A DNA stretch of 5,673 nt, taken from NCBI GenBank assembly GCA_946402595.1, contig CAMIWY010000111.1, positions 1 through 5,673 of the forward strand, given 5' to 3'. Each line of letters begins with the position of its first letter. Within the stretch, counting starts at the first letter, position 1. Below, piece after piece: positions 1 through 4,384 of this stretch. The position numbers were made by a program, and so were the translations under genes. This stretch comes from an uncultured Clostridia bacterium. Its GTDB lineage: Bacteria > Bacillota > Clostridia > Peptostreptococcales > Anaerovoracaceae. Below the pieces are notes generated by a model. The model saw only the letters and a list, made by a program, of their open reading frames with translations, ran no database searches and had not been told where the DNA came from.

Positions 1-55
1 AACTCGTGACCTCCTGACTGCCAGTCAGACGCGCTCCCAGCTGCGCTAACGCCCC
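1..55 (-). tRNA. tRNA-Ala (anticodon GGC), 3' part cut by the window edge
   Basis: Read on the minus strand this is the first 55 bases of a tRNA. It shows a 7-base acceptor strand GGGGCGT (49-55), a D arm with a perfect GCGC/GCGC stem around AGCTGGGA, a 5-bp anticodon stem (TCTGA/TCAGG), the seven-base loop CTGGCAG and the start of the T arm (ACGAG, TT). The anticodon GGC lies at 20-22 and reads the alanine codons GCC and GCU. The T loop, the 3' acceptor strand and the CCA end lie beyond the left edge, so acceptor pairing cannot be checked. The arms that are visible pair well, and its own promoter lies just upstream. Confidence 0.9.
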
Positions 56-67
56 ACGTATGAAGGG

Positions 68-97
68 ATTATAGCATCTGCAAGTATCCTTAATCAA
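68..97 (-). promoter_or_regulatory. Sigma-A type promoter of tRNA-Ala
   Basis: On the minus strand there is a -35 box TTGATT (92-97), an 18-base spacer and a perfect -10 box TATAAT (68-73). Transcription would begin near position 61, leaving a leader of only about six bases before the mature tRNA end at 55. The position and quality of the boxes make this the likely tRNA-Ala promoter; start-site mapping is not available. Confidence 0.75.
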
Positions 98-126
98 GCT
101 TCACTGCTATTTCCCTTCACGTATTT

Positions 127-148
127 CCTGCATTCGTACATCTGCAGG
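127..148 (-). other. Small hairpin between the peptide-binding protein gene and tRNA-Ala
   Basis: An inverted repeat CCTGCA/TGCAGG with a ten-base loop lies 24 bases past the stop codon of the peptide-binding protein gene. No T-run follows on either strand, so it is not a standard intrinsic terminator. It could mark an mRNA 3' end or be chance. The rest of the 56-171 gap holds the tRNA promoter and nothing else I can recognise. Confidence 0.3.
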
Positions 149-171
149 GCATCTGACGTCCTACTCCCCTC

Positions 172-1809
172 TTATTGTTTTGATTCCTCCAGTCCTGCAT
201 ATGCCCAGTCGATGGTTATGTTGAAAAATGACAGTGTCAGATCGCTGACCCTCGGATTGAGCATATAATACTTGTCCTTGGCCTGAAGCGGTATAAGTGC
301 ACCGTCTTCAAGCAGCATTATCTCGGCCCTGTTCAGCATATCCATACGCTTGTCAGGGTCAGTTTCTGCGACAGAAGCATCAAGCAGAGCATCAAACTCT
401 TCATTGGAGTATTGATTGTAGGATGTATTATCACTCCTCCAGAGTTCAAGATACGTATAAGGGTCATTGTAATCCGGTATCCATCCGCCGTATCCGATCT
501 CATAATCACCAGAAGGATAGATCTTACTGTATATGTCAGTATGATCTTCCGGTCTGATTTTGATGTGAATGCCAAGAACAGATTCCCACTGGGCCTTCAG
601 TTCTTCAGCGATCCGGATCTCCGCTTCTCTGTCAATAGTGACCATTTCAACTGTTATATCATCAGGAGAAGCTATTCCCATCTCTTCCATGGCACCATCA
701 AGGAATGCCCTGGCCATATCAACCTCTCCCTCCATCGGATATGCATAGATATCCACATTGTAAGCCTCGCCATATGTGACTCCTTCCTTTCCGCTGAGCC
801 CAGGGAAGACAAGAGCGTTATACGGCTTATAGGCATCATCGTTGGCATTATGGTTGTAAAGTTTTCTGTTGACAGCGTAATTCAGAGCAAGTCTGAACTC
901 TGTGTTGGCAAGGACCTTGTTGTCACTTTTGTCATTGATGTAGCAGAAATCCACATTTCCGTTAAGATAGTGGTTAACATTCTTTTCATTCTTGTATTCG
1001 TTTACAGCATCATTAGGAAGATATGCAAAATCCAGTTCTCCGTTTTTAAACATATCGATCTGTTCATGCTCATCCTGCGTAAACTTCACTTCCGCTGAAT
1101 CAATCCTGATATTCTCTGCATCCCAGAATTCAGGATTCTTCTCAAATGACCAGCTGTTTTCAGTAACTTCAGAGAAGACAAAAGGTCCGGAGTAGACATT
1201 CGTCTCTTCTGATGTGGCAAACTTCCTGCCATATTTCTCAACGTAATCCTTGCGCAGCGGTGCAAAGCTCGGCTGGTTGCCGATATAACTGATGAAATAC
1301 GCCGTCGGATTGACCAGCGTTACCTGGACCGTTTTATCGTCAAGAGCCTTGATTCCCAGTGTCTCGGGATCGGCCCCTTCAAGATTGACTTCCCTGCCGT
1401 TCTCGACCATCCATATTGCAAAAGCGTAAGAGCTACCCGTTTCAGGATCTGCAAGTCTTCTCCAGCTGTAAACAAAATCACCGGCAGTTATCGGCTTTCC
1501 GTCGCTCCACTTTGCATCTCTCAGATGGAAAGTATATACGCGTCCGTCTTCAGAAACATCCCAGCTCTCAGCTATTCCCGGAGCAACATTTCCACCGGTG
1601 GTTCTCGTAAGGCCTTCTGTAACCGCATGCTGCAGCTCATTGTCAGTAAGGCTGTTACACATCGTAGGATCCAGCGTTGTCGGAAGTGTATTGACTGCAT
1701 ATCTGAATGTATTCTTATCAGACGCCGGCACTGAAGATACGGAGCAAGATGCAAAAGTGCATATCATCATTGCTGAAATTATTAACAATACCAGCAGTTT
1801 CTTTCTCAT
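172..1809 (-). CDS. OppA-family peptide ABC transporter substrate-binding lipoprotein
   Basis: This 545-residue protein should capture oligopeptides outside the membrane and hand them to an ABC permease. Residues 1-22 form a lipoprotein signal: MRKK, a hydrophobic stretch, then FASC with Cys22 as the expected lipidation site. The family 5 solute-binding fold follows. Its signature spans roughly 80-118 (AESWDVSEDG, then KWSDGKPITAGDFVYSWRR), and GGWIPDYNDPYTYLELW at 441-457 resembles the late OppA ligand-site motif. Length is typical for OppA. I chose ATG 1809 because AAGGAG sits six bases upstream and the signal peptide begins there; an in-frame ATG ten codons earlier lies almost at the predicted transcription start. 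The gene has its own promoter and no permease or ATPase gene beside it, so it looks like a stand-alone binding protein. Substrate is unknown: other family 5 members bind dipeptides, nickel or sugars, but overall similarity favours OppA. Confidence 0.93.
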   Translation of the reverse strand: MRKKLLVLLIISAMMICTFASCSVSSVPASDKNTFRYAVNTLPTTLDPTMCNSLTDNELQHAVTEGLTRTTGGNVAPGIAESWDVSEDGRVYTFHLRDAKWSDGKPITAGDFVYSWRRLADPETGSSYAFAIWMVENGREVNLEGADPETLGIKALDDKTVQVTLVNPTAYFISYIGNQPSFAPLRKDYVEKYGRKFATSEETNVYSGPFVFSEVTENSWSFEKNPEFWDAENIRIDSAEVKFTQDEHEQIDMFKNGELDFAYLPNDAVNEYKNEKNVNHYLNGNVDFCYINDKSDNKVLANTEFRLALNYAVNRKLYNHNANDDAYKPYNALVFPGLSGKEGVTYGEAYNVDIYAYPMEGEVDMARAFLDGAMEEMGIASPDDITVEMVTIDREAEIRIAEELKAQWESVLGIHIKIRPEDHTDIYSKIYPSGDYEIGYGGWIPDYNDPYTYLELWRSDNTSYNQYSNEEFDALLDASVAETDPDKRMDMLNRAEIMLLEDGALIPLQAKDKYYMLNPRVSDLTLSFFNITIDWAYAGLEESKQ

Positions 1810-1815
1810 GGTTTT

Positions 1816-1821
1816 CTCCTT
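1816..1821 (-). promoter_or_regulatory. Ribosome binding site of the peptide-binding lipoprotein gene
   Basis: AAGGAG lies six bases before ATG 1809. It decides the start in favour of the MRKK methionine over the upstream in-frame ATG at 1837-1839, which has no comparable site. Confidence 0.85.
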
Positions 1822-1842
1822 GCCAAAAGTAGCCTTCATTTG

Positions 1843-1871
1843 ATTTTAGCGCCTTTTTGCCGGCATCACAA
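1843..1871 (-). promoter_or_regulatory. Sigma-A type promoter of the peptide-binding lipoprotein gene
   Basis: A -35 box TTGTGA (1866-1871) and a -10 box TAAAAT (1843-1848) are separated by 17 bases. The predicted start is near 1836, giving a leader of about 27 bases. The promoter begins ten bases after the T-run of the tRNA-Leu terminator, so the two transcription units are tightly stacked. The spacer contains GCCGGC and an A-run, but I see no operator I can name. Confidence 0.65.
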
Positions 1872-1880
1872 TAAAGACAT

Positions 1881-1903
1881 AAAAAAACTGCGCGTCAGCG
1901 CAG
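1881..1903 (-). terminator. Intrinsic terminator after tRNA-Leu
   Basis: On the minus strand a perfect six-base-pair GC-rich stem, CTGCGC/GCGCAG, closes a TGAC tetraloop and is followed directly by seven T residues. It starts four bases after the encoded CCA of tRNA-Leu, so it ends that transcript and separates it from the downstream lipoprotein gene. Confidence 0.93.
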
Positions 1904-1907
1904 TCAC

Positions 1908-1992
1908 TGGTGCGGATGAAAGGATTCGAACCTTCACGATGTTACTCACACGGACCTGAACCGTGCGCGTCTGCCAATTCCGCCACATCCGC
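1908..1992 (-). tRNA. tRNA-Leu (anticodon CAG)
   Basis: This is a complete class II tRNA of 85 bases, including a genomically encoded CCA (1908-1910). The acceptor stem GCGGATG/CATCCGC pairs perfectly with A as the discriminator base. The D arm has a GCG/CGC stem, and the anticodon stem CACGG/CCGTG holds the loop TTCAGGT. The anticodon CAG (1956-1958) reads the leucine codon CUG. A variable arm of about 13 bases, as expected for leucine tRNA, precedes a T arm with the loop TTCGAAT. It stands alone between its own promoter and terminator. Confidence 0.97.
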
Positions 1993-2006
1993 ATATACAT
2001 TTGTGT

Positions 2007-2030
2007 GGCGTGCTGCTTTCACAGCACGCC
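2007..2030 (-). other. Perfect 9-bp hairpin in the tRNA-Leu leader
   Basis: GGCGTGCTG and CAGCACGCC form a perfect nine-base-pair inverted repeat around a six-base loop. The repeat starts five bases after the -10 box of the tRNA-Leu promoter, so the primary transcript should begin at or just inside its first arm. It ends 14 bases before the mature tRNA 5' end. No T-run follows in either direction, so it is not an intrinsic terminator. It may be an RNA structure in the precursor leader or a dyad bound by a protein; the sequence alone does not decide. Confidence 0.6.
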
Positions 2031-2034
2031 CTGT

Positions 2035-2063
2035 ATTATACACTATCGATCAGCCTCTGTCGA
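2035..2063 (-). promoter_or_regulatory. Sigma-A type promoter of tRNA-Leu
   Basis: The -35 box TCGACA (2058-2063) and a perfect -10 box TATAAT (2035-2040) have the ideal 17-base spacing. A run of eight A residues on the minus strand (2076-2083) lies about 13 to 20 bases upstream of the -35 box, where an UP element would be, which fits a strong stable-RNA promoter. Confidence 0.8.
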
Positions 2064-2081
2064 GTAGAAATTCAGTTTTTT

Positions 2082-2372
2082 TTAATTATCTTCTTCCTCT
2101 GCCATAATAGCATCGAATTCTGCTGCTGCAGCATCGAATTCCTCTTCAGATTCGATCTCGAGGATCTCGAACTCATCATCGCTGATCTGCTTGTATCCGT
2201 AGATATATACATCGCCTGTACCGTCTTCCGGCTCAAGTGCGATATATTCCTTGCCGTTCAGCTCGAATGTGCCCATAACGTAGCAGTCTACTGCTGTGTC
2301 ATCGTCAAATTCCAGAGTGATGATATCTTCCTCTTCTTCCTCGATGTTAACATTCTTGATATCTTCTGCCAT
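2082..2372 (-). CDS. DUF1292 family small acidic protein
   Basis: This 96-residue, strongly acidic protein has the pattern of the DUF1292 family (B. subtilis YrzB type), whose function is not established. An acidic N-terminus (EEEEED near residue 12) leads into a beta-rich core: DIITLEFDDD, then GTFELNGKEYIALEPEDG, then VYIYGYKQ. A helical acidic tail (EEEFDAAAAEFDA) matches the usual ending of the family. There is no signal peptide or membrane segment, so it should be cytosolic. ATG 2372 is chosen because AAGGAG lies eight bases upstream and the family begins here; a methionine 16 codons earlier lies upstream of the predicted transcription start. It follows uvrC by 71 bases but has its own promoter. 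No terminator separates it from tRNA-Leu. Family assignment is firm by pattern; role is unknown. Confidence 0.9.
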   Translation of the reverse strand: MAEDIKNVNIEEEEEDIITLEFDDDTAVDCYVMGTFELNGKEYIALEPEDGTGDVYIYGYKQISDDEFEILEIESEEEFDAAAAEFDAIMAEEEDN

Positions 2373-2380
2373 ATCGGAAT

Positions 2381-2386
2381 CTCCTT
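2381..2386 (-). promoter_or_regulatory. Ribosome binding site of the DUF1292 gene
   Basis: AAGGAG sits eight bases before ATG 2372 and fixes the start. A second copy of the surrounding nine bases, AAGGAGATT, lies 15 bases upstream (2393-2401) and spans the predicted transcription start, so it is probably not used as a ribosome site. Confidence 0.85.
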
Positions 2387-2402
2387 TCCTGAAATCTCCT
2401 TC

Positions 2403-2431
2403 AATATAACATGGAATCATACATATTTCAA
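2403..2431 (-). promoter_or_regulatory. Sigma-A type promoter of the DUF1292 gene
   Basis: A -35 box TTGAAA (2426-2431), a 17-base spacer and a -10 box TATATT (2403-2408) fit the housekeeping consensus closely. The start would be near 2396, giving a leader of about 25 bases. It lies wholly in the gap between uvrC and the DUF1292 gene, so the small gene can be expressed apart from the repair gene. Read-through from uvrC is also possible, since no terminator is visible there. Confidence 0.75.
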
Positions 2432-2443
2432 GTGCGGGACAGC

Positions 2444-4384
2444 TTACTGTTCAGGGCTTTCAGCCTTCTCTTCCCTGTTTCTTTCAGCAAAAAATCCCGT
2501 TACACTCTCAGCCGCCCTTGAGTTCATTCCGTCAAGAGCCATGAGGTCTTCATAGCTCGCTTTCCTGATGGCATCTATGCTACCAAAATGCTCCAGCAGC
2601 ATTGCTCTCCTCTTTGGCCCGATCCCCGGAATGTCTTCAAGGACAGACCTTATCATCTTCTTTCCTTTGACACCGGACATGTATGTTATCGCGAATCTGT
2701 GGACCTCTTCCTGGATGTTGCCGCAGTAGCTGAACAGGAGTCTGTTGCCCTTGAGCTCTATTTCGCGGCCGTCGTCAAAGACGATGGCTCTTGTGCGGTG
2801 GGCATCGTCTTTAGCGAGCCCGACAACCGGGATCGCGATGCGGAACGCATCGACGACGGCCTTGACCGCATGTACCTGCCCGAGTCCTCCGTCTATGAAC
2901 ATGATGTCCGGATAAGTACTGAAGCCCTCATCCCCCTTTCTGGCACGCTTGAGTCTTCTGTATATAACTTCCCTGAGACTACCGTAGTCATCGCCTTCAG
3001 CTGTTCTGACCTTGAATTTGCGGTAATCTGACCTTACCGGCTTTCTTCCCTCATAAACGACCATGGCACCGACAGTATCCAGCCCGTTGAAGTTGGATAT
3101 GTCATATGCCTCTATCCTGTACTCCCTGTCGTCTCCCTCAGGTATGAGCACAGGCGCCTGTCCGTTGATCATGCTGGCATATTCGATTACAGCAGAGATT
3201 TCGTTTCTGAGAGCATCCTTTCTTTCCTGCTCCCTTTCCGCTCTCTCATCAAGTGATTTCGACAGTTCGACCGAATCCTCAGAAGCCATTCTCAGAAGCG
3301 CCTTCTTATCGCCGCGCTCAGGTATCACGATGCGCGTTTTGTGCATCACATCGGACTTGTCTTCGGCATTTGACGAATTGACAGTATTAAGGAATTCCTC
3401 GATCAGAGATTCATCTTCTATGTGCAGCGGAAGAATTATCTCTCGCGGAAGCACAGACAGGGACGGATAGTACTGCTTGATGAACGAGGACAGGATCTCA
3501 CCTGCATTGTCTGTACCTTCTGCAGGTCCGTCCTTGATATACGTTATTTCGCGGCCGATCATCTTGCCGTCTCTGACCTTGTACTGTGCGATCACGCTGC
3601 TTCTGTCAGTAATGACCGGGATCAGTATGTCGATATCACGGTCCCTTACCATCGAAGCGCGCTGTGTCTCTCCCAGAGTACGGAGAGACTTTATGTAGTC
3701 CCTGTACTTTGCAGCCTCCTCATACTCAAGGTTTTCAGAGGCCTCCATCATTTTTTTCTCAAGTCCGGCGATCATTCCGGCATCATGTCCGCTGAGAACA
3801 TCGGTTATCTCTGTTATCATGCCTGCATACTCAGCTTCATCAGCCTCCCCGATGCATATACCGGAACATTTACCGATGAAGTAATTGAGACAAGGCCTCA
3901 CTCCGGGACGGAACTCCTGCTGTCTGCATTTCTTCAGCGGATACATTTCATCAATCATCTTGAGGATACGCCATACCGCTGTTCCGTCTGTATATGGCCC
4001 GAAATAGCGGTTCCCGTCTCTTTTCAGCTCTCTTGTCCGGACAACCCTCGGCCACTTCTCCGCAGTTGTTACCTCTATGTACGGATAGGATTTGCCGTCC
4101 TTGAGCAGGATGTTGTATTTCGGCATGAACTTCTTGATAAGGTTGCATTCCAAAACAAGAGCTTCCATCTCCGTTGCGCAGGTGATGTATTCGAATTCTG
4201 CAACGTTGGAGACCAGAGCTCTTACTTTAGGGTCAGCCTGAGAGGTCTTGCGGAAGTACGATCTCACCCGGTTTCTCAGGTTTACCGCCTTTCCGACATA
4301 TATGACCTCTCCGAGGCTGTCTTTATGCATATATACTCCCGGACAAGTCGGGAGCTTACTTAGTTCCTCCTCAATTATGAACAT
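2444..4384 (-). CDS. uvrC: UvrABC excision nuclease subunit C
   Basis: UvrC joins the UvrB-damaged DNA complex and cuts the strand on both sides of the lesion in nucleotide excision repair. This 646-residue protein is complete. The N-terminal GIY-YIG nuclease (about 13-92, 3' incision) has GVY at 16-18, YVG at 29-31, Arg39 and Glu79, equivalent to the catalytic Arg and Glu of Thermotoga UvrC. Cys153, Cys165, Cys173 and Cys177 match the spacing of the Fe-S ligands reported for E. coli UvrC. A UVR motif for UvrB contact lies near 205-235. The RNase H-like nuclease (5' incision) keeps Asp428 (YDISNFNG), Asp498 (FIDGGLGQ) and His562. Two helix-hairpin-helix motifs follow (about 585-632). The start overlaps the upstream gene by 14 bases and has only a weak GAG as ribosome site, suggesting translational coupling. 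The N-terminal MFIIEEELSKLP resembles other clostridial UvrC starts. Confidence 0.98.
   Translation of the reverse strand: MFIIEEELSKLPTCPGVYMHKDSLGEVIYVGKAVNLRNRVRSYFRKTSQADPKVRALVSNVAEFEYITCATEMEALVLECNLIKKFMPKYNILLKDGKSYPYIEVTTAEKWPRVVRTRELKRDGNRYFGPYTDGTAVWRILKMIDEMYPLKKCRQQEFRPGVRPCLNYFIGKCSGICIGEADEAEYAGMITEITDVLSGHDAGMIAGLEKKMMEASENLEYEEAAKYRDYIKSLRTLGETQRASMVRDRDIDILIPVITDRSSVIAQYKVRDGKMIGREITYIKDGPAEGTDNAGEILSSFIKQYYPSLSVLPREIILPLHIEDESLIEEFLNTVNSSNAEDKSDVMHKTRIVIPERGDKKALLRMASEDSVELSKSLDERAEREQERKDALRNEISAVIEYASMINGQAPVLIPEGDDREYRIEAYDISNFNGLDTVGAMVVYEGRKPVRSDYRKFKVRTAEGDDYGSLREVIYRRLKRARKGDEGFSTYPDIMFIDGGLGQVHAVKAVVDAFRIAIPVVGLAKDDAHRTRAIVFDDGREIELKGNRLLFSYCGNIQEEVHRFAITYMSGVKGKKMIRSVLEDIPGIGPKRRAMLLEHFGSIDAIRKASYEDLMALDGMNSRAAESVTGFFAERNREEKAESPEQ

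Noticed and set aside
412..1098. A 228-codon open frame on the plus strand with hydrophobic stretches
   Set aside because: It is antisense to the peptide-binding lipoprotein gene. The hydrophobic text comes from reversed acidic and Asn-rich codons; it has no promoter or ribosome site.
1810..1839. Upstream in-frame ATG giving a 10-residue longer lipoprotein
   Set aside because: It sits almost at the predicted transcription start, has no ribosome site, and would spoil the lipoprotein signal peptide.
2007..2030. The 9-bp hairpin as a terminator for the DUF1292 gene
   Set aside because: There is no T-run after it, and it lies downstream of the tRNA-Leu promoter, where a terminator would block the tRNA.
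2109..2141. Twelve-base direct repeat (period 21) in the DUF1292 gene
   Set aside because: It encodes EFDA twice within the acidic tail, a pattern normal for this family, so it needs no special explanation.
2001..2555. A plus-strand open frame across the tRNA-Leu promoter, the DUF1292 gene and the end of uvrC
   Set aside because: It crosses well-supported minus-strand features and its Phe/Leu-rich text is the reverse of the Glu-rich DUF1292 gene.
3422..4363. A 313-codon open frame on the plus strand
   Set aside because: It lies wholly opposite uvrC, shows no domain pattern, and its cysteine- and leucine-rich text is what the reverse of this coding sequence would give.
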